From Mastigias papua (lineage: Eukaryota > Cnidaria > Scyphozoa > Rhizostomeae > Mastigiidae): a stretch of 64,000 bases of DNA. The position numbers and the translations under genes are program-made. Positions 53,431 to 64,000 of the stretch are shown piece after piece. Each line of letters starts with the position of its first letter. The first letter of the stretch is position 1. The notes beneath the pieces are model-generated. The model was not told where the DNA came from. It saw nothing but the letters and a program-made list of their open reading frames with translations, and made no database searches. The stretch is taken from contig OZ025271.1 in the NCBI GenBank assembly GCA_964019165.1, positions 3,558,501-3,622,500 of the forward strand, given 5' to 3'.

Positions 53431-56300
53431 AAACAAAATATGTGGTATGCACGACGGTGAAGTACTTTGAGTCATCACTAGTGCTATTCTCGTCTTCATA
53501 TTTCTGTCTGTACGTAGAGAAAGGTCAGCACGAAACGATTCACCAAAAATGAAGCATGGAGATTGAAATGAGAGTAGATCAGCATAAACAGTACAATACT
53601 TCAGTGAGGAGAATGAGTTTGCAAGAAAAGGAAGAACAGAGTTATGTCTCCAAATGTATCTGCCATTATCAAGGTGACTTACAGCAGATATACATGTTGT
53701 AACGTGTCTGACTGGAGACAAACGGAGCAATTTGACGATTGAGAAATGGCCCACCTGAAGAGAATTTTTGGGTAGGAAGAGTATTTTTCAGGTATTTAAA
53801 AGAAAAATTGAAGATGTTCCTAGGCAGGTTTTGTTGAACAATAGACCACAGCCCTCTACAATTCTGACTTGACTGTTTACTGACGGACGAAATTACTAAA
53901 CCTGGAGATAAATGGATGTTGTTTAATCGCTCTTTGTGATCTTGTTGAATAGAATCTGTTCGTTATTTTGAAACTGGTTGTATTGGAGATTGGTACCGAC
54001 AAGTGATACCTTTATGGAAAATGTACATTCAGATACTATGGGAAGGTCATATGATTAGTCAATTGATTGTTAGGTCAATTCATGATGAAGTGATCTCACT
54101 GTATTTGAAAAGATAGCATTTCATGAACAATAAACAGACCTGCTGCTTTACTGCCCGGCTTAACTTGTCAAATTTTGGAGACGATTTTAATGTATTGCGT
54201 AGAACAGTTTGATATTCGATAAATTTAGTAGACCGAAGGACAAGACTATTGCCATATCTAGACTTATTTAAGATATATTTTCAATTCACTCATCTCCAAG
54301 ACTATGGAGACTATCATCACCAAACAACTGCTTGCCTTCATTGAAACAAACAACATTCTTTCTGATCACCAGTACGGCTTTCCACAAGCCAGATCTACTG
54401 GTGACCTTCTAGCTTACGCTGTTCATACTTGGTCCTCTGCTCTAGAATCCTATGGTCAGAGCAGAGTGATTTCTCTTGATATCTCCAAAGCCTTTGATCG
54501 TATCCGGCACAAGGTCTCCTTTCTAAACTACCAATGCTTTGTCAGCACAACAACCTCATTAAATGGATTGCTAGCTTTCTTTCTAACAGATCAATTGCAA
54601 TTAGGGTCGATGGTTTCCTCTCCGAACCTCATTCTATCAACTCTGGTGTACCTCAGGGCTCTGTTATCTTGCCTGTTTTATTCATCCTCTTCATAAATGA
54701 CCTACTTTCCTCTAAATCTTCCAGTATTTACTCTTTTGCTGATTATACTTATCTAAGTTCACCTTTTTCACCTAATCCGTAAAATCTCTCCTATTTCAAT
54801 GTCTCATCCTATAGTAAAATTTCAGCTTCACTTCTCATAAATGACGTGTTAACCATAGAGATGTGGGGTAATGATAATCGTGTTAAGTTTAATCAAGGGA
54901 AGACGACACAGGTTGTTATTTCACGTAAACGTTACCAAGATTTCCCCCCCCCCCCCCGTATTCATTAGCCGCCATGAACTGGACATTTCATCTTCTTTTA
55001 CTAAGCTTGGTCATTTAGTGTCATCTAATCTTTCTTGGAAAACCCACATCCACTCCATTGCTAAACATGCATCTCAGAAACTTGGCTTTCTCTCTAGAGC
55101 CCGTGGCTTTTTCTCTCCTTCTCAGCTGATTACTATATACAAATCTCAGGTTCGTCCTTCTCTGGAGTACTTCTCCCATATTTGGGGTGGTGCTCCCAGA
55201 TCTTCTCTACATTTTCTTGAAATGTTCAGTCCAAAGCCATCCGTCTCATACATAATCCAAGTCTCACTAAGTCTTTCCAATCTCCCTCTCCTCGATGTCT
55301 GGTTGCAGATCTGTCCATTTTCTATTGATATTTTCGTGGACATTGCTCACGGAAAATCAAGAATGTTATGCCTGATCCCCTGAGGCGTGTTCGACCCACC
55401 AGAAGTTCTACTCAATCACACCCTTTCCAAGTCATCATATCTAATCCATGAACTCTTTCCCACAAAATCTTCTTATATTCCAAGAACCTGTCAACTTTGG
55501 AACACTTTACCTTCCACTTCCTTTCCTGAATCCTACAACTTAACTTGCTTCAAATCTAACATCAACAAATTGGATCTCATCTCCCTATCTACTTAACTTT
55601 CCTTCCTCTTTCTTCCTTTTTCAGGGCTTTGTTATAGTCTCTATTGGCCTTTCCCTGACATTATTTGATAAACAAAAAAACAAAACAGAGAGCTGATATT
55701 GGCGTTTACGGGCAACTCAAGCCATTTCCTTAAGTGACTTGGGACAATGTTATCTACATTTTCAATAACCTATGTCTTTCTAAGATCTGCAATAGTAAAA
55801 AATGCCAAAACAGTTTGGATAGAACAAAGCGGTGGTAAAGAAGGAGTTCATTTTTAGGATGGCATGGAAGACAGTCCAGTTTTTTAACCGGTCATTGACA
55901 GAGTTGAGAAGGGTTGATAAGCGATCACTATTATCCATGGTAAAATTGAAATAGTGACCGGGGTATTTGAACGACATGCCTTTGGTGACAGTAGGGACCA
56001 CTGAGTTGTTTACTGTCAGCTTAGTTAAGTGTTGGCATGAAGATGTGACTGTTTTCTTAACAACAAATCTGCTGCATTTATCCATTCTGATTTTCATGCC
56101 TGCCCATTTACCCCAGCGAGAAAAATTATTTAATAGGACTTGATTTTCGCTTTCAAGGCTAGTTATGACAGCGGCATCATCTGCAAAACTGAAGCCAATG
56201 AGTAGGGTTAAGCGAATTTACTGAAAAACCAAGTTGGTTAAATGTTTTGTTCGCAATATATCGAATGAAGGAGTTGAAACCGATGACAATAACAATGAAA
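53420..56300 (-). pseudogene. REL-type non-LTR element, copy 1, split by a LINE
   Basis: Minus strand from about 56300: FNSFIRYIANKTFNQLGFSV and the RT catalytic region (AFADD-type, now broken), 56097-55780 with MKIRMDKCSRF and the thumb, 55770-55690 (FTIADLRKT, KWLELPVNANISSL), then a break of ~1.4 kb filled by a plus-strand LINE, resuming at about 54275-53960 (EYQTVLRNTLKSSPKF) and 53950-53440 (LPRNIFNFSFKYLKNTLPT, DNGRYIWRHNSVLPFLANSF, ESFRADLSLRTDRN). The endonuclease is cut after RADLSLR and the next residues belong to copy 2's N-terminal finger. Residues match the element at 1-1385 block by block. Confidence 0.75.
54276..55685 (+). pseudogene. Jockey-like LINE, 5'-truncated, inside copy 1
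   Basis: Starts within RT (SLISKTMETIITKQLLAFIE, NILSDHQYGFPQARSTGDLL) and holds VISLDISKAFDRIRHK (palm Asp), WIASFLSNRSIAIRVDG, SGVPQGSVILPVLFILFIND, and SIYSFADYTYL, where the second catalytic Asp is replaced by Tyr. The thumb follows (FTKLGHLVSSNLSWKTHIHS, YKSQVRPSLEYFSHIWGG) and a C-terminal block near 55490-55595 (YIPRTCQLWNTLPSTSFPES). It ends in an A-rich tail (AAACAAAAAAACAAAAC, 55670-55686). Frame breaks near 54530, 54780 and 55240, and a run of 14 C at 54944-54957. Confidence 0.8.
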
Positions 56301-56389
56301 ATAATAGAATTTATCTATAGTTGGCTAGCTGGATAGCTAATACTAACAAAGGCCAACTCTACCCCAGTTACAATTTCCAAGTTTAATTC

Positions 56390-56960
56390 TGCAAGCTTCT
56401 ATCCCCACTGTCTATTTGAGTGGGACAAACTTCACCTTCAACAAGTGCATTCAAGAATAAATTATCTTCACTTATTTGCCCCCAGCAAACCAATCTTTAG
56501 TGTTCATGACTCTAAAGGTCTACCAATCCTTACACACTTACATGTTGGCCTCAGCAACTTTAATGTTCATAAGTTTAGGCATAATTTTAAGGATACAATA
56601 AATCCGATGTGCTCAATAAATTATGGTATCGAGGATAGTGAATACTTTGCTGTCCTGTCATTTACATGATGTACAAAGACATGATATTCTCGGCACTGTC
56701 AAAGTAATATTGCTTACAAAAGGCCTATCAAACATTTCAAATGAGCTTCTGCTTAAAGGTCTTCTGTATGGATATGAGAGGTTATGAATCTATTCAAATT
56801 CAAAAATTATTAAGGCGATTCTAACGTACATCCATGCATAACAATACTTCAGAATGAGAATCTCTCCCATCATGCGTAATTTTCTGTCTACAGATTTGTG
56901 GTTTTGTTTCCTTTATATGTTTTCGATAGAAGTCTGTTTCAAAATGGGAGTAGGGTGATA
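56390..56960 (+). pseudogene. LINE C-terminal fragment
   Basis: 56445-56669 encodes APSKPIFSVHDSKGLPILTH then LHVGLSNFNVHKFRHNFKDT then INPMCSINYGIEDSEYF, the post-RT C-terminal region with its partial Cys/His motif found in many animal LINEs. The following frames (HDILGTVKVILLTKGLSNIS, LLKGLLYGYERL, RISPIMRNF) continue the same tail. No RT remains. Confidence 0.6.
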
Positions 56961-58628
56961 CCTGCAAACCAGACCCTAAGGCTATGTATTACTCAGGAAT
57001 AACCGAACTTATGAATTCATTACTCTCTCGCCCGACACCCATTTTGAAACTGACTTCAAGCTAAGTTAATCGTTAAATGCCACAGGGTTGCTATGTAGTT
57101 CCATACTCCCTGTGGCAAGTTTGCATTAGTTTTTATTGTAAATTGATTATGAGCAAATAATAAAATAACCTAACACGTTCTTCTCCGTAATTCATTATTG
57201 GTGAAATCGGTAGATGTATAAGAAGTCTCTGATATTGTCTGTTTACTGTTTTGGAAAGCATCCTGAACTATAGCAATACATACCCCGAAGAGTTATGGGG
57301 TAGGACAATCCTCAAGAATTTAGAATGGGCTTATTACATTCTATTTCTTGAAACTTCATCCTAGAATTTCGGTAATTGGCCATTACCCTACAATTGCCAC
57401 TTCTCTGAATATGCCTATAAGGTATTCTCAGATTATAGCAAATTATTTTGAAGATACTGAGCTTAAACCCATAATGTGTGAAATTTGCATCCTAAGTAAC
57501 TTATCTAAATTTTACTCATTTGCATGCTTCAAGTGGTGGCTCAATCATCCCAAGCTCAATAGGGGTGCACGCTTGTCCCTAATGTAAGCATACTTTGACA
57601 TAAGTTGTAATGCATACTGGTAGCAGTACTACTCACGCCTCCACTGGCATTTCTTAAAAGGTTTCAAAGAATTAGAATAGAGATCTCTGAGAAAACTGGA
57701 ATAACCCCAGTCTGTAAACAAGAAATGCTTAAAAGTATTAAGTATTACAGATCATTGAGCAACTGGTTGAATTCCCTGACATGTTACATTCATATAAATG
57801 CACTTGAAGGGAAAAAGAATTGAAAATATATTTGATAAATCAGCTAACATCAGAAAACATAATACTATAATATACTAAGATATTTTAATGTCAAGCTAAC
57901 GTACAGTAATTGACAGTACCGAATCTCATTGCAATTTTATTCAAATTGATCAATTATTGCTGTGTTGAAATATTAAAAATTTGACAACACAAGTAAATTA
58001 ATGCGTCTCGTCTCATGTTGGACATGGTGATTGTGAATTCCTCTCCTGCACTGCTTTTGCCTGAGCTTTGGGTGAATTAAATATTGCGCAATTTGCATGT
58101 GTCTTCTAACCCAATTAGCATTATAATACTTTCAAAACCAGCAAATGGGTATAAATTTATGCTAGAGCTCTATAGGTTAGTTAGCCATGCTAAATCCCCT
58201 GTCAAGCAGCACTTAACCCCGTTGATATCTGCATCTTTCCAATAATACTTAGCTTTCCTATTTGGCATTTAAAGTCAGAAAAATTCATGGTGATTTTTCC
58301 AGAGTGAGCATGGGTACAAGTTTCTATAATAGTTAGGTACTTAACAACTTAACCAAAATAACTTCAAAGATCAGTTAATATTGTATCCACAGTAACTCAT
58401 AACTAAATTTATATACAAGTGAACTTTGGACCATTGAATACCGGAATATTCTCAAAACCATACAAATGTGTGAAAAATTATTTTCACTTGCAAGTCTAAC
58501 TTGGTTGAATAACCTTATTAATAAACTTTGCAAATTAAAACAACGATTATACCATGTGTGCCTATGTTAAAAACATTATAGTTATGAAATAAAAGAATAA
58601 ATAACTTTACATTATTAATTCTTCTTAC
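56961..58628. other. No gene recognised; one hairpin
   Basis: A 10-bp hairpin, TGCCACAGGG...CCCTGTGGCA, occurs at about 57078-57117. The ORF at 57348-57587 has no recognisable domain. Sequence from 58628 downward is the intron after the NACHT exon. Confidence 0.4.
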
Positions 58629-60715
58629 CTTCAGCTGCATTTCATCAGTCAGCTCTTCTTTGTCAGAATCTATGACCAACCCCTTCATTTTCAATTCTCC
58701 ATTGGCCTTACTTGTTTTAATCAATTCAACCAATGACCCGAGGCAATTATTTTCAATTCCATCACAACTGAGGAAAAAATATCTGCTCACTATTCCTAAC
58801 TCGCCTGCTCCAATAAAATTGCTCCTGTTCATGTCACAATGACTTATACAAAGATGATCAAATTCCAGACTTGATGAGCATTCCTCCTCTTGTCTAATGC
58901 AGTCTTCATCTTCAAATGTACAATTATTGACTTCTACTATGTTCACTCTTCCATATTGAAAGCTCTCATTCAGCGCCCTCCGCAAGGCATTTACACTCGA
59001 TTTAATTCCATATAAGCTCATTCCCTGGAAATCCAAATATTTCAAAATGCTTAAACTGTTTAATCCATTCGACACTTTTAAAAGGTCTATATGAATATGT
59101 TTTAATGCCAATCGAATGTCGTTGATGTTACATTCACAAACTTCAATAAGATGAGTGCATATATCCATGATGTTATTCAATGTTTCATCATAACCTTTAT
59201 CTCCCAGAGCATCGAAATGGCCATGTAATTGTGCCATTAGCGCTAAAACAACATCCTTCTCTTTAAAATCTTTATATATAAAATAAGAAATGAATTCAAC
59301 TGATCTTTCAAATCTTGTATCTTCATCTAGTACTTCGTGCAACTCCGGCTCATTCAGCACCGTTATAACATCCTTAAGAAATGTTGTGCTGTCAATTTTT
59401 TTTAACCTAGAAACTTTTTCCAAAAGTTCTTTTATGATTCCTCTATAGGAAAATCCTGCTATTAAACGGCATGCAAACGATACAATTTCAACAAATCCCT
59501 TTTTCAAATTTGCTTTAATGCTCTTCTTGTAATTGATGCTATTGCTGCATATGTGAAGGGCTGCAAAAAACTCCATTAGTGACAAATGCTTGAATTGGTG
59601 TCTCTCTGTTAAGTTGTCTGATGCATCAACAAATAAACTTTTAAGAAAATTTTCTCCTGTTTTAGTATCAGTATCAATTGGTTCAATCGGTCCTTCAAAA
59701 ATGATCCTGTTCTCACTCAGCATGGTGTGGCAAATTTCACTGACTTTCAGTAACAGCTTTGCATACTCATTAAAAAGTGTAGGAATGCGTTGCTCATGCA
59801 AGCCCAATTTATTAGCATCATGTTGAGACAACAGCAAATAAATTGTCCATGAGTACAGTTCAGCACGGTTGCGTATTGCATATCCTCCCATTAGAATGGC
59901 AACGCAACAAAATGTATTTAAAAACTGTGGAACGTGCAAGATTGTGAGATTTCCTTCTGATGATGCTCTTGCTGTAACTATATAAGAACTATTTGCTTGA
60001 AAAGAACGAATTTTATTGATGTATTGATTGATGTGATTGTCATTGAGCCCTTGAATCTCTACTTTCCGCATATCTATGTCTTTACTGTGTTGTTTCAGTT
60101 GCTCTTCAATGTAAGGTCTTCCGGTCATTATAATTTTAGACAAAGCGTACTTCTTTGATAGAAGCTGTCCAATGACCGATTCATTCTCATATATGTCAGA
60201 GAGTTCATCTAATCCATCTACCACAAACAAAATCCCTCTTCCATCTCCAAAATCATAACTCCATTTTGCTTTGATGAATTCTTCAAATACCTTATGTTTC
60301 TTAAACTCAGCGCCTTCGTTTCTCATGAAGTAATTCAAGTCTCTGCATTCAAAAAAGATACACAATTCGAAGTCTGAATACATGTCACCATTTGACCACC
60401 CGATAGCTAATTGTCTCGCAAGAACGGACTTTCCCATTCCAGCGATGCCGATAATAAAAGTTACACGGTTATCTTCATCGATTAAATGAGATATGTCAAT
60501 ATCTTTACCTCTTGGGGCAGATTCAAGCCTTTCTGAATGTCTCTTCACTTCATCTCTGAAGGTAGTTTCCCTTTCATGATGTTGTGGGTATTCGCTTACC
60601 TTTAACTCTACAGCAAAGTCACAAATCTTTACCTTTGTCAGTGTTATTTTGTTGCCTTCCACAGTGTAAATTTCACTCTTTTCATACAGAGCTTTGTATT
60701 TCTCCTTTATATCAT
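58629..60715 (-). CDS. NACHT-domain protein exon (NLR-like, partial)
   Basis: One large exon, read from 60715 to 58629. It is bounded by TTTTGTTTTCAAG upstream (acceptor) and AAG|GTAAGA downstream (donor at 58628), so the protein continues on both sides. Counting from GTG at 60662: a linker with a coiled segment (~20-60), Walker A GIAGMGKS (72-79), Walker B ILFVVDGLDEL (144-154), sensor KIIMTGRP (176-183), followed by NACHT-associated helical regions with the FKHLSLMEFFAALHI block (~365), which matches the winged-helix/FLAAL region of NLRs. Residues ~560-690 look like irregular leucine-rich repeats. It is therefore an NLR-type sensor-like P-loop ATPase, cytosolic by family. N-terminal effector domain (CARD or death) would be in an upstream exon, not identified. 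Confidence 0.85.
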
Positions 60716-62745
60716 CTTGAAAACAAAATAATAATAATCAGTTTTGTGTTAATACAGATTTCACTAGGGAGTTCGATACATGAAATGTGTTTAAACAGTA
60801 CGGAAAATCCTTTCAATATTTGATTGCATGCAAAGCTTAGTATAAATTATCAAGATATTTTAAGCAAAAAGGTTTTAATGATTCACAGAATTGCCTCAAA
60901 TTGTTTTATAAATGACTGTCATCGGGAATTCAGTGTCAAATGTGTACTAACTGTGTTACAACGGGAATCTGTGTAACCCAAGAGAATATACCTTGACTAA
61001 ATTGTTTACTAATATGTTTACAGATTAAGAGGTAGTAAAACAATTTGACTATTTTGAGTCGATGCAGTCGTACTTGCAGTAGCTTGAATACGTGATATCT
61101 ATAGACTTTATTTCATAGGCCACAATTAAGCCCATATTTTGTCGATATTATTTAAAAAGAAATAGGTCAGAATTTTTATTTCAACTTTAGCTCCACATCT
61201 ATTTGGCAGAGCAAGAACGACGATGAAGAAAATCATTTGAAAGTTGATGTTAATAGACCATCCATTTCTAATTAACTACGTATTAAGACAAATCCATGAT
61301 ACATTAAGACCAATCAATGACACAAATGATTCGGACCATTTCCAAGGTCAATCATCAGTGTAAAAATCAAGGCGTGTTTGTCTCATGTCTCATGTGCACC
61401 TATTTGGTTGTTATTGGATTGGATGATATACTTTGACAATAGAATAGATAGAGCTTAGAAAAGGTTTTTCAATTGTTCAATTAAATTTCTTTTCTAAGGA
61501 TTTATGTCCACTCTACAATTAATATTCAATCAATTTACAGATCTAACTATAAACAGCATGAGTCTGGAAAACAGACGTCCTGGGTGATCATTTCTCAATA
61601 CATTACAGTTGGAAGGCAGCTTCATTCGGGACCAGAGTAAGTGCTTTCAATTGCTACTATAAAAAAACAGTCATGGTTTCAATGCAGTATTTAGAGATTA
61701 CAGCTAACTCTCATCCAGTAGATCCCATTTTGTATCACAATAACTAATGGGCCCTAGCCTAGTGCACAATTTACATGCTTATTATTTTCTTTCTTTTTTC
61801 GTCACACTGTGGCTCTTAACTCTCAATCCAGTTCGAGCGAATGGAAGTTTCCAATTTTATTGTATTCTCTGTCAATGAGCCCATCAATTTATAATTATTT
61901 ATTTTATTACTTTCTTTAAATCTTACAACTGTCATTCTGATCTTCAAGACAAGCAATATATGCTTAAATTTTGAAGCATTGTACTAAACATGTCAAGCTA
62001 GCCTGTACCTTTTGAATTGCATAAATTTCTCCTTATTGTGTAGCAAAGAACGTTTCATTTTCAGCATATGGAAATAGTGAAATGGGTGGAATACATTTGG
62101 ACTGTCACCAGCCTCACAATTTCTTTCTTTTCAACACACACGAGTATGGGAATATTGTGGTAAGGAGAAGAATAGAATGGTACCATCACATTAAACTTTA
62201 CATCAAGAGGTTATTGTGAGCTGCTTTATGGGCTGTATTAAGAGGCATACTGACAGCAATACTACTCTCTGGAAAGGTCTAGGGTAGGGACCAGTTTATT
62301 GGTTTGTCTATTATTAGGGCTCTTACCCTAAGGTTACGTATAAACAACCTATAGTAGAGGTCTTTGTGTCGTAAATTTGGCCTCCGTTAGATTTCTCTGC
62401 CTAAATTGATATTACAGTATAAATCGTTTCTTTGATAATTGTTCGATAAACTAAAAGTGGGTGCCATTTGTTTCAGCCATTTTAAGGGTGATTTTAGGGG
62501 ACTAGAAAGTAAAAGCTTATTTGTCAGCATCTGTGGAGGAGAAAATCTTCAAAGGCAAGTTTCCTAACATATCTTGGTATCATAATTATTTTCCAGAATA
62601 TTATCTATAGATAATATGCAACTGTTATTGTCAAACCTCCAGAAACGTCCGTTATTTTATGAAATTGGATACTTTTATACAAATTTCTATCCACAAAGAC
62701 ATCTGAAACTGAAAAGCTGAAGCATGTACCGCTACATTTTGCCAA
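60716..62745. other. No gene recognised
   Basis: Presumably introns or upstream region of the NACHT gene. No coding exon was recognised by eye. Confidence 0.4.
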
Positions 62746-63630
62746 ATGAATGAAGTAAAGCAGAAAGACCGAGAGACATGGGAAGCTTTAGAGAAGGGAG
62801 ATTTTGCAGTTGCTAGAACTGGAATTCCATTTACAGATCTGTTTGCGGATCAAGCATTAGAACAGAAGATTCGACAACTCAAAGCAGTAGGAGGAATAAC
62901 CGGAATTGCCGAAAACGAAGAAGCATTTGAACAATATTTCAATATCGCATCTGAGCTATAAAGGTTAACAGAAGATTGAGTCTTTGTTTAGTTACAAAAT
63001 AGAATTCATTTTATTCGAGAAAACATAATCAGCTAACAGGTTCCATGGCCACAAGAATCTTTCCAAAATTCTGCAAAGATTAAGACATCCATATTACAAA
63101 ACTGTGGAGGAAATCCATTTCTAAACGAAGCTTCTTTCATGAACATTATTTCTACAATGGAAGTACCAATTCCTAGCAAAGAAGCTATCATAAATCGAGG
63201 TAAAAAGGGCCAGAATGCACTCAATAGGTTGCGGCAAGCAGATTAGCAAAAGAAAGCACCAGTATCTCCATATGGGATCCAATGGTAAAGGTGAAACTGA
63301 AGATATTCAGTACATGCAACAAAAAGGTCAAGCGAAATCTAAGAGACAAAGTGGTTAAGCTGAGAGAAGAAAGATCACTACTAACAAGGTTTCTTGTCGT
63401 CCAGCAATATCGTGCTGAGCTTGGAGCGTCTTTAAAAGAAGCAATTAGACAAAACGAATTCTCGGTGTTTGCCCGCTCGTTGTTCTCTTCAGATGGAATG
63501 TTTCTTTTACCGAGCGACAAAAGCTCATTTACGCAGGTAATCAAAGCAGTCCCAACCCCAGATATGTCTGGCGTTGGTATGGATAACTCGGAATCTGCTA
63601 GGACAAATTCGATTCAAAAGAACGTATGAA
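62746..63630 (+). pseudogene. Broken member of a multicopy unknown protein family
   Basis: 62746-62961 encodes FAVARTGIPFTDLFADQALE then IRQLKAVGGITGIAENEEAF. The same protein appears to continue in other frames (about 63090-63240 with NCGGNPFLNEASFMNI and AIINRGKKGQNALNRLR) and at 63282-63629 (VKVKLKIFSTCNKK, VVKLREERSLLTRFLVVQQY, FARSLFSSDGMFLLPSDKSS). I recall this order of blocks from unannotated, high-copy proteins of corals, sponges and molluscs. No known catalytic motif is visible. Frame breaks mark it as decayed. Function unknown. Confidence 0.45.
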
Positions 63631-64000
63631 TTATTGATAGAATGGCTGGTGACTTTGTTGTGGCATTCCATACGACAATCCTTGTAATTTTTTGCATAAC
63701 TTGCATTTATAAATCGTCTTCTTTAGAAGCTGTCTGCCCTTGATCGCCCAAAATCTGGTTCTCAGTTCTTGTAAAGTCTGATTCGTTCCGTTATGCAAAA
63801 CGTTTTTGTGACATTCCCATATGATCAGTGATGTTATATGGTGTTCTCTAGGAAGAAGTATCGGATGTCTTCTTTCAAAAGTTAGGCATGAATTCTTAAG
63901 GCGCCCTTTGCAACGAATAATTTTATCTTTATCAATAAATGTATCAAGGTGTTGCTCTACATTGCTTAATTTCTTCTTGTCTATTTGCGTCTGCATATCT
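63631..64000 (-). pseudogene. BEL/Pao retrotransposon integrase fragment
   Basis: Runs off the right edge. Minus strand: NVEQHLDTFIDKDKIIRCKG then RHPILLPREHHITSLIIWEC and HKNVLHNGTNQTLQELRTRF, ending KTIYKCKLCKKLQG. This is the integrase zinc-binding (H2C2) domain of BEL/Pao elements, with the 'HPILLP' strand preceding it. A stop at 63631-63633 ends it before the catalytic core. Confidence 0.75.

Overview
This is invertebrate metazoan nuclear DNA: AT-rich, with split genes and GT-AG introns, no operons, and most coding capacity in transposable elements. A NACHT-family exon, Penelope-like elements with hammerhead ribozymes, a Harbinger element with its Myb-like partner, a Tc1 transposase and many non-LTR families fit an aquatic early-branching animal (sponge or cnidarian-like) or a lophotrochozoan. 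The sequence alone does not settle the phylum.

Layout. 1-6.2 kb is a nest of retroelements: the 3' half of a non-LTR element with restriction-like endonuclease (REL), a deleted R4/Dong-like element ending in a (TAA)n tail, and an antisense AP-endonuclease LINE. That LINE carries a 333-bp palindromic insertion with two opposed hammerhead motifs and a 14-bp target duplication, and also a MITE. 6.9-10.8 kb (minus) holds exons of what looks like a host gene built from 57-nt phase-0 exons. 12.6-15.3 kb has a ~420-bp inverted repeat and Penelope 3' remnants. 15.7-21.8 kb has two R4/Dong-like copies, one apparently inserted in the other beside (ATT)n, then a REL element and a Gypsy tail. 22.2-24.7 kb is a broken Gypsy element and a 151-bp (AT)n tract. 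25.3-29.6 kb has two identical-looking 281-bp MITEs around an intact Tc1-type transposase gene and a cluster of an 11-bp motif. 31.1-33.9 kb is a 786-bp inverted repeat around a decayed DDE transposase. 34.4-37.7 kb is a two-gene Harbinger transposon. 38-43.8 kb has a winged-helix fragment, LINE remnants and a Penelope GIY-YIG/hammerhead 3' end. 46.27-51.53 kb is a nearly intact young Ty3/Gypsy element: 144-bp LTRs differing at one visible site, CTCG target duplication, tRNA-Leu-type primer site, gag and pol, with one frame lesion in pol. 52.1-56.9 kb has two fused REL copies, one split by a Jockey-like LINE. 58.6-60.7 kb (minus) is a large NACHT exon, probably an NLR-type innate immune gene. 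The right edge has a broken gene of a multicopy unknown family and a BEL/Pao integrase fragment.

How it works together. Host content is small: the NACHT gene, the 57-nt-exon gene and perhaps the winged-helix fragment. The rest records repeated, nested transposition. The features most worth follow-up are the palindromic ribozyme element, the 786-bp inverted repeat, the 11-bp motif cluster next to the Tc1 gene, and the 57-nt-exon gene.
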